A stretch of DNA of 64,000 nt from Curvibacter microcysteis (GTDB taxonomy: Bacteria > Pseudomonadota > Gammaproteobacteria > Burkholderiales > Burkholderiaceae_C): the NCBI RefSeq assembly GCF_028649435.1, contig NZ_JAQSIN010000003.1. One strand, 5' to 3'. This document shows, piece by piece, positions 51,460 to 60,579 of this stretch; within the stretch, counting starts at the first letter, position 1, and each line of letters begins with the position of its first letter. Position numbers and translations under genes: made by a program. The notes beneath the pieces were generated by a model that worked only from the letters and a program-made list of their open reading frames with translations, searched no databases and was not told the origin of the DNA.

Positions 51460-51879
51460 ATGATTTACGGCATCGGAACCGACATTTGCGATGTGCGCCG
51501 CATCGAGGCCAGTCTGGCCCAGCACGGCGACCGCTTTGCCGAGCGCGTGCTGTCGGTGGCCGAGTTGCAGGCCTGGCGTGAACGCACCGAGCGCTGGCCC
51601 GCGCGGGGCGTGCGCTACCTGGCCACGCGGTTTTCGGCCAAGGAAGCCTTCAGCAAGGCCATTGGCATGGGCATGCGCATGCCCATGACCTGGCGCTCGT
51701 GTGAGATCGCCAAGCTGCCCAGCGGCCAGCCTGTGATCGTGCTGCACGGCGAACTGAAAACCTGGTTCGAAGCGCGGGGCCTGCGCGCCCATGTCACCGT
51801 GACCGACGAGACCGACTACGCCGCCAGCTTTGTGGTGGTCGAGCATGACCCCGCTGCGTCGTCGCCCAGTGCGTCCTGA
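51460..51879 (+). CDS. acpS: Holo-[acyl-carrier-protein] synthase
   Basis: This 139-residue AcpS transfers phosphopantetheine from CoA to the Ser of ACP. The conserved acidic magnesium-binding D8 in GIGTDICDVRRIE and the ATRFSAKEAFSKA motif are present. It follows pdxJ by 17 bases and starts at ATG 51460. The C-terminal tail (DPAASSPSAS) is a low-complexity extension. Confidence 0.96.
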   Translation: MIYGIGTDICDVRRIEASLAQHGDRFAERVLSVAELQAWRERTERWPARGVRYLATRFSAKEAFSKAIGMGMRMPMTWRSCEIAKLPSGQPVIVLHGELKTWFEARGLRAHVTVTDETDYAASFVVVEHDPAASSPSAS

Positions 51880-51920
51880 GTGCAGCACCTTCTTCATTGA
51901 CCTCGAATTTTCTTCAGACC

Positions 51921-53003
51921 ATGACTGAACACGCCCCCCTGATCCTCGATGTGGCCGGCACCGAACTGAGCGCCGCCGACCGCCGCCGCCTGGCCCACCC
52001 GCTCACCGGCGGGGTGATCCTGTTCGCGCGCAACTGGCAGAACCGGGCCCAACTGTTGGCCCTGGCCAGCGCCATCAAGTCGGTGCGCGACGATTTGCTG
52101 ATCTGCGTCGACCACGAAGGCGGCCGCGTGCAGCGCTTTCGCACCGATGGTTTCACCCACCTGCCGCCCATGCGCGCCTTTGGCGAGCTCTGGATGCACG
52201 ACGGCAAGGGCGGCCCCGGCGCAGGGGCCATGGCGGCCACCAACGCGGCCACGGCGGCCGGTTATGTCCTGGGCAGCGAGCTGCGCGCCTGTGGCGTGGA
52301 TTTCAGCTTCACCCCGGTGCTGGACCTGGACTGGGGCGAGAGCGGCGTGATTGGCGACCGTGCCTTCCACCGCGACCCGCGCATCGTCACCTTGCTGGCC
52401 AAGAGCCTGATGCAAGGCCTGCTGCAAGCCGGCATGGCCAACTGCGGCAAACACTTCCCGGGCCACGGTTTTGTGAAGGCCGATTCGCACACCGAGATCC
52501 CGGTCGACAAGCGCAGTCTCAAGGCCATCCTGGCCGATGACGCCGCGCCTTACCCCTGGTTGTCCAGCACGCTGACCAGCGTCATGCCGGCCCACGTCAT
52601 CTACCCCAAGGTGGATGCGCGCCCGGCCGGCTTTTCCAGCCGCTGGCTGCAAGACATCCTGCGCCGCCAACTGCGCTTTGACGGCGCCATCTTCAGCGAT
52701 GACCTCAGCATGGAAGGCGCGCGCCGCCTGGACGGCCGTGCGGTCAGCTACACCGAGGCGGGTGTGGCGGCCTTGAATGCCGGCTGTGACCTGGTGCTGC
52801 TGTGCAACCAGAGCCTGGGCCAAGGCGAGGCCGTTGACGAGCTCCTGGCGGGCCTGGAGGCCGCGCGCGCCGCCGGTCAATGGCAGCCCAGCCTGGACAG
52901 TGAATCGCGTCGCCTGGCGCTGCTGCCGCAAACCCTGCCGCAAACCTGGGACGAGCTGATGTTGCAGCCCGCTTACCAGCAGGCCCTGGCCTTGCTGCCC
53001 TGA
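51921..53003 (+). CDS. nagZ: Beta-N-acetylhexosaminidase NagZ
   Basis: This 360-residue cytoplasmic GH3 enzyme removes N-acetylglucosamine from anhydro-muropeptides in cell-wall recycling. The GH3 motifs KHFPGHG (catalytic His loop) and FSDDLSMEGAR (nucleophile Asp) are intact, as is HEGGRVQRF. I chose the ATG at 51921 (MTEHAPLILDVAGTELS). It follows acpS by 41 bases and probably ends the long + strand cluster. Confidence 0.95.
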   Translation: MTEHAPLILDVAGTELSAADRRRLAHPLTGGVILFARNWQNRAQLLALASAIKSVRDDLLICVDHEGGRVQRFRTDGFTHLPPMRAFGELWMHDGKGGPGAGAMAATNAATAAGYVLGSELRACGVDFSFTPVLDLDWGESGVIGDRAFHRDPRIVTLLAKSLMQGLLQAGMANCGKHFPGHGFVKADSHTEIPVDKRSLKAILADDAAPYPWLSSTLTSVMPAHVIYPKVDARPAGFSSRWLQDILRRQLRFDGAIFSDDLSMEGARRLDGRAVSYTEAGVAALNAGCDLVLLCNQSLGQGEAVDELLAGLEAARAAGQWQPSLDSESRRLALLPQTLPQTWDELMLQPAYQQALALLP

Positions 53004-53066
53004 GCCTTGTTTTTGGGGGCTGCGCCGGCGCTCCCGTCAAAGGTCCTTGATTTTTGGAGGTGCCCC

Positions 53067-53882
53067 ATGCCCAGTTCTGTCCGCAGCGAACAAGCCGCCC
53101 AGGTTTTGCTGGCCCATTGGCACAGCGGTCAGCCGCTGATGGCCTGGCCTGCTGAGCTTCAGGCGGCGGGTGCTCCGGTCGACCGCGTGCAGGGCTATGC
53201 CGTGCAGGCTGCTTTGGCGCGGCAGGCCAGCCCGAAGTCTGTTGCAGGCTGGAAGATCGCAGCGACCAGCGAGGCCGGCCAGCGCCACATTGGTGTCAGC
53301 GGCCCTTTGGCGGGGCGCGTGCTCGCCGAGCGGGTTCACCCGGACGGCGCCAGCCTGTCGATGCAGGCGAACCGCATGGCCGTGGCCGAGCCTGAGTTTG
53401 TCTTCCGCCTGGGGGTGGATCTGCCCCCGCGGGCGACGGCCTATGCCCAAGACGAGGTGATGGCCGCGGTGGACGCCTTGTTCCTGGGCCTGGAAGTGCC
53501 CAACTCGCGCTGGGCCGACTTTGTGCACGCGGGTGAAGCGAAGCTCATTGCCGACAACGCCTGCGCCCATGAGTTTGTCCTGGGCCCGCAAGTGAGCGCC
53601 GATTGGCGCGCCCTGGACCTGTCTCAGCACGCGGTGCAGGCACAGGTGGTGGGTGCGTCACGCCGTTATGAACGCGCTGGCCTGGGGGCCAATGTGCTGG
53701 GCGACCCTCGGCGTGCCCTGACTTGGTTGGTGCAAGAGCTGTCCAGCCTGGGGGTGCCCCTGGCGGCGGGGCAATTCGTCACCACCGGCACGTGCATGCC
53801 GCCGCTGGAGATTGTGGCTGGCGACGAAGTGCTGGCCGATTTCGGTGTGCTGGGCCAGGTCCGTGCCCGCTTCACCGACTGA
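53067..53882 (+). CDS. 2-keto-4-pentenoate hydratase-like protein (MhpD/FAH family)
   Basis: A 271-residue fumarylacetoacetate-hydrolase-fold enzyme with metal ligands E108 and E110 (AEPEFVFRL) and E143 (GLEVPNSR), and the K63-containing GWKIAATS. Relatives hydrate 2-hydroxypenta-2,4-dienoate after meta-cleavage of aromatics. Here it is a lone gene after nagZ, with GGAGG at 53056-53060 before the ATG at 53067, so the substrate is not certain. Confidence 0.87.
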   Translation: MPSSVRSEQAAQVLLAHWHSGQPLMAWPAELQAAGAPVDRVQGYAVQAALARQASPKSVAGWKIAATSEAGQRHIGVSGPLAGRVLAERVHPDGASLSMQANRMAVAEPEFVFRLGVDLPPRATAYAQDEVMAAVDALFLGLEVPNSRWADFVHAGEAKLIADNACAHEFVLGPQVSADWRALDLSQHAVQAQVVGASRRYERAGLGANVLGDPRRALTWLVQELSSLGVPLAAGQFVTTGTCMPPLEIVAGDEVLADFGVLGQVRARFTD

Positions 53883-53920
53883 AACGCACAGGGCGCCTCT
53901 GCCAGCCCGGCCGCTGGGCC

Positions 53921-54916
53921 TCAGCCTTGCAGTTGCTCGATGCTGTCGAGCTGGAACTCGAAGCTGAAAAAGCGGTTGCGGCCCTGGGCCTTGGCGGCGT
54001 AGAGCGCCTCGTCGGCCCGCATGATCATGGTCTCCGGGCTGGTGCCCTCATCGGGCAGGCAGGTGGTGATGCCGCCAGACAGTGTCACCAAGGGGCCGGT
54101 GGGTGAATCCGGGTGCGCCAGATCGAGGCTGCGCAGCATTTGGGTCAGGGCGCGCGCGAACGTCATCGCGCCGGATTTGGGCGTGTCGGGCAGGATCAGC
54201 GCAAACTCCTCGCCGCCGTAGCGGGCGGCCACGTCGGAGGGGCGCTTGCAGATATGGTTCAGCATCGACGAGATTTTTTGCAGGCACACATCGCCTTCCA
54301 CGTGGCCCAGGCTGTCGTTGTAGCGCTTGAAGTGGTCAATGTCGCACAGCATCAGGGTCAGTGGCTTGTGGTCGCGTTTGGCCTGTCGGATCTCGGTGTA
54401 GAGGAGGCGGTCCAGGCCGCGCCGGTTCACCAGGCCAGTCAAGGGATCGCGCTCGACCAGCTCGTTGAGCTTTTGGTTGGCCAGGTTCAGCTCTTCGGTC
54501 ACTGCCACCAGGCGGCGCTGCATGCCCAGCAGGCGCTGCATGGCGCGCAGCTTGGCGGCCAGCACGGTCGGCGTGACGGGTTTGACCAAGTAGTCATCAC
54601 CGCCGGCTTCGATGCCGCGCCAAAGGTCTTCGTCGCGGTCCATGCCGGACAGAAAAATGATGGGCGTCCAGTTGCCCGGTTCCAGATCGCGGATCTTTTG
54701 CGCCGTCCAGTAGCCATCGTGGCCCGGCATGCGGATATCCAACAGCACCAGGTCCGGGCGCTTGCTGGCAAACACCGCCAACGCTTCTTCGGCCGAACCG
54801 GCTTGCCACACGGTTTGCACACCGACTTGGCGCAACTCCAGGGTCAAGGCCGAGCGAATGGCTTCTTGGTCATCCACGACCAGCACGGTGAACGGGCTTC
54901 CGTAGGAGAGGGGCAT
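53921..54916 (-). CDS. Response regulator with receiver and GGDEF domains (diguanylate cyclase)
   Basis: A 331-residue PleD-like protein. The receiver domain (about 10-125) has D15-D16, phosphoacceptor D60 and K112. A short coiled coil (about 132-156) links to a GGDEF domain (about 160-325) with active-site GGEEF at 234-238 and an intact inhibitory site R225-x-x-D228, so it should make cyclic di-GMP with product feedback. The start is ATG 54916 (MPLSYGSPFTVLVVDDQEA). No sensor kinase gene is adjacent. A 9-bp inverted repeat lies about 95 bases upstream. Confidence 0.95.
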   Translation of the reverse strand: MPLSYGSPFTVLVVDDQEAIRSALTLELRQVGVQTVWQAGSAEEALAVFASKRPDLVLLDIRMPGHDGYWTAQKIRDLEPGNWTPIIFLSGMDRDEDLWRGIEAGGDDYLVKPVTPTVLAAKLRAMQRLLGMQRRLVAVTEELNLANQKLNELVERDPLTGLVNRRGLDRLLYTEIRQAKRDHKPLTLMLCDIDHFKRYNDSLGHVEGDVCLQKISSMLNHICKRPSDVAARYGGEEFALILPDTPKSGAMTFARALTQMLRSLDLAHPDSPTGPLVTLSGGITTCLPDEGTSPETMIMRADEALYAAKAQGRNRFFSFEFQLDSIEQLQG

Positions 54917-55011
54917 GGTCGATCTCGCTTCAAGCAATCGTTCAAAGAACGCAATGCTAGGCTGAATTCCCGGCTTGTCACGTCAAATTCCGAGGTGAAC
55001 TCCGTGCTTTT

Positions 55012-55049
55012 CACACGAGCCTGTCTTTTTTACCGGACATGCTCGTGTG
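55012..55049. repeat. Perfect inverted repeat between lysS and the GGDEF gene
   Basis: CACACGAGC (55012-55020) and GCTCGTGTG (55041-55049) form a perfect 9-bp dyad separated by 20 bases, inside the 145-base gap downstream of lysS and upstream of the response-regulator gene. No U-tract follows on the minus strand, so it is a weak terminator candidate; it could also be an operator. Confidence 0.5.
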
Positions 55050-55061
55050 GGGGCTGGGGGC

Positions 55062-56603
55062 TCAGCCCTCGCGGCGCAAGGCCGGGAACAAGATCACGTC
55101 GCGGATGCTGGGGCTGTCGGTCAGCAGCATCATGAAACGGTCGATGCCGATGCCGCAGCCACCGGTGGGCGGCAGGCCGTATTCCAGGGCGCGAACGAAG
55201 TCGTGGTCGTAGAACATGGCTTCGTCGTCGCCGCTGTCCTTGGCGGCCACCTGGGCGTGGAAGCGCGCAGCTTGCTCTTCGGCGTCGTTCAGCTCGGAGA
55301 AGCCGTTGCCGAATTCGCGGCCGGTGATGTAGAGCTCAAAGCGCTCTGTCACTTCGGGGCGGGCGTCGTTGGCGCGGGCCAGCGGGGAGATTTCGGTCGG
55401 GTGCTCCATGATGAAGGTGGGCTGCCACAGCTTTTCTTCCACGGTTTCTTCAAAGAACAGCACCTGCAGGCTGGCCAGGCTGCGCGTGGAGAGCTTGTTC
55501 TTCTCCTCGTTCATGCCCAGCTTCTTGAGGTTCTGGATCAGCCAGGCCGCGTCGTCCACTTGAGCGTCCGCCGTGTGCTTGATGATGGCTTCGCGGATGG
55601 TCAGGCGCTCGAAGGGCTGGGCCAGGTCCACCGGCTTGCCTTGGTAGGTCAGCTGCAGCGTGCCCACGGCCTTTTGGGCAGCGTCGCGGATGAGGGCTTC
55701 GGTGAAGCCCATGAGGTCCTGGTAGTTCCAGTAGGCCGCATAGAACTCCATCATCGTGAACTCGGGGTTGTGGCGCACCGAGATGCCTTCGTTGCGGAAA
55801 TTGCGGTTGATTTCGAACACGCGCTCGAAGCCACCGACCACCAGGCGCTTGAGGTAGAGCTCCGGCGCGATGCGCAGGTACATCTCTTGGTCCAGCGCGT
55901 TGTGGTGGGTCACAAACGGCTTGGCATTGGCGCCGCCCGGGATGGGGTGCAACATGGGGGTTTCGACTTCCAGGAAGCCGTGCTGCACCATGAATTCACG
56001 GATGCCGCTGACCGCCTTGCTGCGCGCTGCAAAACGCTTGCGGGCGTGTTCGTCGGTGATCAGGTCGACGTAGCGTTGGCGGTACTTTTGTTCCTGGTCG
56101 CTCATGCCGTGGAACTTGTCCGGCAGCGGGCGCAGGCTCTTGGTCAGCAGGCGCAGCTGCGTGATCTTGATCGACAACTCGCCCGTCTTGGTCTTGAACA
56201 GCGTGCCCACAGCGCCCACGATGTCACCCAGGTCCCAGTGCTTGAAAGCGGCATAGGCCTCGTCGCCCATGGCGTCGCGCGTCACGTAGAGCTGGATGCG
56301 GCCAGTGCTGTCTTGCACGGTGGCAAAGCTGGCCTTGCCCATGACGCGCTTGAGCATCATGCGGCCGGCCACGCTGACGGTGACGGGTTGGGCTTCCAGG
56401 CCTTCGGCCTCGGAGTGGCCGTAGGCGGCGTGCAGGGCATCGGCGTGGTGGCCGGGCTTGAAGTCGTTCGGGAAGGCCACGCCTTCGCCGCGTGCCTGGG
56501 CTTCGCGCAGCGCTTTGAGCTTTTCGCGGCGTTCGGCGATCAACTGGTTGTCGTCCTGGGCGGAGGCTGCGTGGGCTGGCGTGGCGTGTTGGTTGTCAGA
56601 CAT
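55062..56603 (-). CDS. lysS: Lysyl-tRNA synthetase, class II
   Basis: This 513-residue enzyme has an N-terminal OB-fold anticodon-binding domain (about 65-175, SVAGRMMLKRVMGKASFATVQ) and class II catalytic motifs 1 (GFLEVETPML), 2 (FRNEGISVRHNPEFTMME) and 3 (GCGIGIDRFMMLLT). I chose the ATG at 56603 (MSDNQHATPAHAAS). The first 40 residues are a lineage-specific Ala/Gln-rich extension. It is alone in its transcription unit. Confidence 0.97.
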   Translation of the reverse strand: MSDNQHATPAHAASAQDDNQLIAERREKLKALREAQARGEGVAFPNDFKPGHHADALHAAYGHSEAEGLEAQPVTVSVAGRMMLKRVMGKASFATVQDSTGRIQLYVTRDAMGDEAYAAFKHWDLGDIVGAVGTLFKTKTGELSIKITQLRLLTKSLRPLPDKFHGMSDQEQKYRQRYVDLITDEHARKRFAARSKAVSGIREFMVQHGFLEVETPMLHPIPGGANAKPFVTHHNALDQEMYLRIAPELYLKRLVVGGFERVFEINRNFRNEGISVRHNPEFTMMEFYAAYWNYQDLMGFTEALIRDAAQKAVGTLQLTYQGKPVDLAQPFERLTIREAIIKHTADAQVDDAAWLIQNLKKLGMNEEKNKLSTRSLASLQVLFFEETVEEKLWQPTFIMEHPTEISPLARANDARPEVTERFELYITGREFGNGFSELNDAEEQAARFHAQVAAKDSGDDEAMFYDHDFVRALEYGLPPTGGCGIGIDRFMMLLTDSPSIRDVILFPALRREG

Positions 56604-56827
56604 GGGCAAAAGGGTCGGTGACCGGCTCTGGAAAGGTCCGGGAAGTGGGGCCACAGCGTGGCCAAACCGCCTATTTTAGTTTTTTGCCGCGCCCCTGGGG
56701 CGTCCCGGTGCTGATGAGGCGCAGAAAGTCCGCAGAAGAGGCCTCAGGGCTGGGCTGTGGCCAGGGCCATCCGCCCGATAATGGCGCCGACGTGGCACTG
56801 CTCGCCGCGATGGAGGGTGCCCGGATC

Positions 56828-57397
56828 ATGCTTTACCAAATTGCCTCGTTTTTGCTCGACGTCCTGGCCGGCCTGGTGGGCGGCGCCTGTTTGCTGCGCT
56901 GCTACATGCAACGCCAGCGCGTGCCCTTTGGTAACCCCATTGGCCGACTGGTGTTTGCCTTGTCGGACTGGCTGGTGATGCCGCTGCGCCGGGTGGTGCC
57001 TGCCGTGGGGCGTTGGGACCTGTCCAGCGTGCTGGGGGCCTTTTTGGTCGAGCTGCTGCAGTACGTGCTGCTGTGGCTGCTGTTGGGCATGCACACCAGC
57101 CCCGTGAGCGTGCTGGTCTTGGCCTTGTTTGGCCTGCTGCGCCTGACGCTGACGGGGCTGACCGGGCTGGTGATTGTTTTTTCCATCATGTCCTGGGTGC
57201 AGACGCACAGCCCGGTGTACGACCTGCTGGCGCGTCTGTGCGACCCCTTGCTGCGGCCGTTCCGGCGCTTGATTCCGCTGGTGGGTGGGGTGGACCTGGC
57301 GCCGCTGGCCTTGCTGGTGACGCTCAACATTGGTTTGATGGTCTTGGCCAATGTGCAGAGCGCGGTGTTGATGGGGTTTCAAGGCCCGGGGTTCTGA
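56828..57397 (+). CDS. YggT family membrane protein
   Basis: This 189-residue protein has two YGGT repeats with about four to five transmembrane segments. The paired signature PxGNPIGRLV...SDWLVMPLRRVVP in the first half and CDPLLRPFRRLIPLVGGVDLAPL in the second define the family. Members are linked to membrane or cell-division functions without a defined activity. I chose the ATG at 56828; GGAGG at 56812-56816 lies upstream, and an in-frame ATG exists at 56810. It is convergent with the chrA-type gene (15-base gap). Confidence 0.93.
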   Translation: MLYQIASFLLDVLAGLVGGACLLRCYMQRQRVPFGNPIGRLVFALSDWLVMPLRRVVPAVGRWDLSSVLGAFLVELLQYVLLWLLLGMHTSPVSVLVLALFGLLRLTLTGLTGLVIVFSIMSWVQTHSPVYDLLARLCDPLLRPFRRLIPLVGGVDLAPLALLVTLNIGLMVLANVQSAVLMGFQGPGF

Positions 57398-57412
57398 CAC
57401 CCCTGGGGCGCT

Positions 57413-58771
57413 TCAGCGCAGCGCCCAGACGGCCAAGCCGGCCAGTGCTGCGCCGGCCACCACGGCCATCACATGGCTTTTGAGTCGCACCAGGGCCACC
57501 AGTGCCAGCACCGCGATCAAGGCGGCTGGCCACTCGAAGGGCCCCGCCCAGCCCTGAGGCCAGAGGGCATGCCAGGCAAAGAACAAGGCCAGGTTCAGGA
57601 TCACCCCCACCACCGCCGCCGTGATGCTGGTCAGGGGTGCGGTGAAGCCCAGCTTGCCGTGGGTGGATTCAATGAACGGTCCGCCCAGGAAGATGAAGAT
57701 GAAAGAGGGCAGGAAGGTGAAAAAGGTCACCACGCAAGCCCCGGCCACCCCGGCCAGCAGCAAAGCCTCGGGGCCATACAGCGCCTGGTTCCAGGCCCCG
57801 ACAAAGCCGACATAGGACACCACCATGATCAGCGGTCCTGGGGTGCTTTCACCGAGGGCCAGGCCGTCCATCATCTGGGCCGGTGACAGCCACTGGTAGT
57901 GCTCCACCGCCCCCTGGAACACATAGGGCAGCACCGCGTAAGCGCCACCGAAAGTCAGCCAGGCCGCCTTGGTGAAGAACCAGCCCATTTGGGTCAGCGT
58001 GGCCTCCCAGCCCAGCAGCGCGACCAAGGCGCCCAGGCCCAGGCTCCACAAGGCCAGCCCCGCCAGCAACACCCGGCCAAAGCCGGCCCAACCGAAGCGT
58101 GCGTGGGGCGGTGTGGGCGTGTCGTCATCGATCAGTGCGCGTCGTGGCGGCGCCTTGGCGGCGCTGCCATGTCCGCCGCCCACGGCAAAGGCGCCCGGTG
58201 CGTAGCGGCCCCCCAGCCAACCGAGCGCGGCGGCCACCAGCACGATGGCCGGGAAGGGCACTTGCAGTGCAAAAATCGCCACAAAGGCCAGCACTGCCAT
58301 GCCTTGCAGCAGGCGGTTCTTCAGGGTGCGGCTGCCGATGCGCCAGGCGGCTGCCAGCACGATGGCGATCACCGCAGGCTTGATGCCGTACAGCAGCCCA
58401 CTGACCGCAGGCAGGTCACCAAAGCGCATGTACAGCGCCGACAACACGATCAGCAGCAGCAAGGAGGGCAGCACGAACAGGCCGCCCGCGACCAGCCCGC
58501 CCCAACGCTTGTGCAGCAGCCAGCCCATGTAGGTGGCCAGTTGTTGCGCTTCGGGGCCGGGCAGCAACATGCAGTAGTTGAGGGCATGCAGGAAGCGCTT
58601 CTCTGAGATCCAGCGCCGCCGTTCCACCAGTTCCTCATGCATCAGCGCGATCTGTCCGGCCGGCCCGCCAAAGCTGACGCAGCCCAGCTTGAGCCAGTAC
58701 AGCAGCGCTTGCCAAAAACTGGGGGCGGGTGGCGCGACGTCCGCTGAAGCGTTGGGTTGGGTGGGGGTCAT
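57413..58771 (-). CDS. chrA: ChrA-family chromate transporter
   Basis: This 452-residue, two-domain (long-chain) CHR transporter has about ten membrane segments. The duplicated halves begin LLYWLKLGCVSFGGPAGQIALMHEE and FFTKAAWLTFGGAYAVLPYV, each with the FGG motif, and each has a G-P-region: LLPGPEAQQLA and STPGPLIMVVSYVGF. It exports chromate, or a related oxyanion, by proton exchange. The start is ATG 58771. A terminator separates it from accD upstream. No chromate regulator is adjacent. Confidence 0.92.
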   Translation of the reverse strand: MTPTQPNASADVAPPAPSFWQALLYWLKLGCVSFGGPAGQIALMHEELVERRRWISEKRFLHALNYCMLLPGPEAQQLATYMGWLLHKRWGGLVAGGLFVLPSLLLLIVLSALYMRFGDLPAVSGLLYGIKPAVIAIVLAAAWRIGSRTLKNRLLQGMAVLAFVAIFALQVPFPAIVLVAAALGWLGGRYAPGAFAVGGGHGSAAKAPPRRALIDDDTPTPPHARFGWAGFGRVLLAGLALWSLGLGALVALLGWEATLTQMGWFFTKAAWLTFGGAYAVLPYVFQGAVEHYQWLSPAQMMDGLALGESTPGPLIMVVSYVGFVGAWNQALYGPEALLLAGVAGACVVTFFTFLPSFIFIFLGGPFIESTHGKLGFTAPLTSITAAVVGVILNLALFFAWHALWPQGWAGPFEWPAALIAVLALVALVRLKSHVMAVVAGAALAGLAVWALR

Positions 58772-58817
58772 GGGGGGAGCCAGGCTGCGGGGGGCCACTG
58801 CGGGGCAGTGACGCCCA

Positions 58818-58842
58818 AAAGAAAAGGCCCCGAAAGGCCTTT
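58818..58842 (-). terminator. Intrinsic terminator after accD
   Basis: On the minus strand AAAGGCC (58842-58836) and GGCCTTT (58829-58823) form a 7-bp stem with loop TTTCGG, followed by TCTTTT. It lies 20 bases past the accD stop and ends the fimV-to-accD gene run before chrA. Confidence 0.85.
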
Positions 58843-58861
58843 GTGGTTGGAGTTTGCTGCT

Positions 58862-59734
58862 TTAAAGCACTGCGTCAGCGGGTTGGCGCTGCAGCATGGC
58901 CAGGGCGCTGGCCACGGTCTTGCGCAGTTCACGGCGGTCGCAAATGAAGTCGACGGCTCCCTTGGTTTGCAGGAACTCGGCGCGCTGGAAACCCTCCGGC
59001 AGGGTCACGCGCACGGTGGATTCGATCACCCGCGGGCCTGCAAAGCCAATCAAGGCCTTGGGCTCGGCAATCACGATGTCACCCACAAAGGCAAAGCCGG
59101 CGCTCACGCCGCCCATGGTCGGGTCGGTCAACACGCTGATGTAGGGCAAGCCCTTCTTGGCCAGGCGGGTCAGGGCCGCGTTGGTCTTGGCCATTTGCAT
59201 CAGGGACAGCAAGCCTTCTTGCATGCGGGCACCGCCGGTGGCGGTGAAGCACAGGAACGGCACTTTTTGTTCGATGGCGTTTTCCACGCCGCGCACAAAG
59301 CGCTCGCCAACCACCGAACCCATGGAGCCGCCCATGAAGTCGAATTCAAAGCAGGCGGCCACCAGGTTGATGCTGTGCACCGCACCGCCCATGACCACCA
59401 GGGCATCGGTCTCGCCGGTGTTTTCCAGGGCTTCCTTGAGGCGCTCGGGGTACTTGCGGCTGTCCTTGAACTTGAGGGCGTCGACCGGGATGACCTCTTG
59501 GCCGATTTCATAGCGGCCCTCGGAGTCCAGGAAGGCATTCAGGCGGGCTCGCGCCCCGATGCGGTGGTGGTGGCCGCAGGTGGGGCAGACGTTCTGGTTG
59601 TGCTCCAGGTCGGTCTTGTAGAGAACGTTCTCACAGCTGGGGCATTTGATCCACAGGCCTTCGGGCACGCTGCGGCGCTCGCTGGGGTCGGTGTGTTGGA
59701 TCTTTGCCGGAAGCAGTTTCTCGAGCCAGCTCAT
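58862..59734 (-). CDS. accD: Acetyl-CoA carboxylase carboxyltransferase subunit beta
   Basis: This 290-residue AccD has an N-terminal zinc ribbon (C31, C34, C50, C53) and a crotonase-fold carboxyltransferase domain with TGGARMQEGLLSLMQMAKT. With AccA it transfers carboxyl from biotin to acetyl-CoA, giving malonyl-CoA. It lies 26 bases after trpA, the conserved trpA-accD order, and is followed by a terminator where folC would be expected. Confidence 0.97.
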   Translation of the reverse strand: MSWLEKLLPAKIQHTDPSERRSVPEGLWIKCPSCENVLYKTDLEHNQNVCPTCGHHHRIGARARLNAFLDSEGRYEIGQEVIPVDALKFKDSRKYPERLKEALENTGETDALVVMGGAVHSINLVAACFEFDFMGGSMGSVVGERFVRGVENAIEQKVPFLCFTATGGARMQEGLLSLMQMAKTNAALTRLAKKGLPYISVLTDPTMGGVSAGFAFVGDIVIAEPKALIGFAGPRVIESTVRVTLPEGFQRAEFLQTKGAVDFICDRRELRKTVASALAMLQRQPADAVL

Positions 59735-59760
59735 GCTTTACTCCTTGGTGCCGGGCCGGG

Positions 59761-60579
59761 TCAGGCCTGGTTTTGGTTCAGTGCCGATCGGATCTCGCTC
59801 AGGAAAGCGCCGCAGGCGGCCAGCGCTTGTTCGCGCGGGAGATCTTCGATCAGCTGGATGATCTTGCTGCCAATGACCACCGCGTCAGCGACGCGGGACA
59901 CGGCCACAGCGGTTTGGGCATCGCGGATGCCGAAGCCCACGCCCACCGGGATTTTGACATGCCGGCGGATGCGGGGCAGCGCGGCCTCGACTGCGTCGGT
60001 GTCCAGGTGGCCTGCACCCGTCACGCCCTTGAGCGAAACGTAATAGACATAGCCGGTGGCCACTTCGGCCACTTGGGCAATGCGCTCGTCCGTGCTGGTG
60101 GGGGCCAGCAGGAAGATCAGGTCCAGGCCTGCGTCCTTGAGGCGGGCCGCGAAATCACGGCATTCCTCAGGCGGGTAGTCGACGATCAGCACCCCGTCCA
60201 CGCCCGCCGCAGCGGCATCGCGGATGAAGGCGTTGGCGCCATGCTTCAGGTCATAGCACTCGACTGGGTTGGCGTAACCCATCAGCACCACGGGAGTGTT
60301 GTTGTCGCGTTCGCGGAAGGTCTTGACCATGGCCAGCACATGCGAGGTGCCAATGCCGTAGGTGAGGGCTTTTTCGCCCGCACGCTGGATCACCGGACCA
60401 TCGGCCATGGGGTCCGAAAACGGGACCCCCAGCTCGATGATGTCCGCGCCCGACGCAACCATGGTGTGCATCAGGTCGGGCGTGATGTCGGCCTGCGGAA
60501 AGCCGGCCGTGACGTAAGGAATCAAGGCCTTGTGGCCGCGTGCTTGCAGGGCAGCCAGGGTGGATTGAATTCGGCTCAT
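59761..60579 (-). CDS. trpA: Tryptophan synthase alpha chain
   Basis: This 272-residue TIM-barrel enzyme cleaves indole-3-glycerol phosphate. The catalytic E49 (DIIELGVPFSDPMADG) and D60 are both present, and the phosphate-binding GVGFGIRD is conserved. Its ATG at 60579 overlaps the trpB stop by four bases. Start choice is supported by MSRIQSTLAALQARGHKALIPY, the typical N-terminus. Confidence 0.97.
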   Translation of the reverse strand: MSRIQSTLAALQARGHKALIPYVTAGFPQADITPDLMHTMVASGADIIELGVPFSDPMADGPVIQRAGEKALTYGIGTSHVLAMVKTFRERDNNTPVVLMGYANPVECYDLKHGANAFIRDAAAAGVDGVLIVDYPPEECRDFAARLKDAGLDLIFLLAPTSTDERIAQVAEVATGYVYYVSLKGVTGAGHLDTDAVEAALPRIRRHVKIPVGVGFGIRDAQTAVAVSRVADAVVIGSKIIQLIEDLPREQALAACGAFLSEIRSALNQNQA

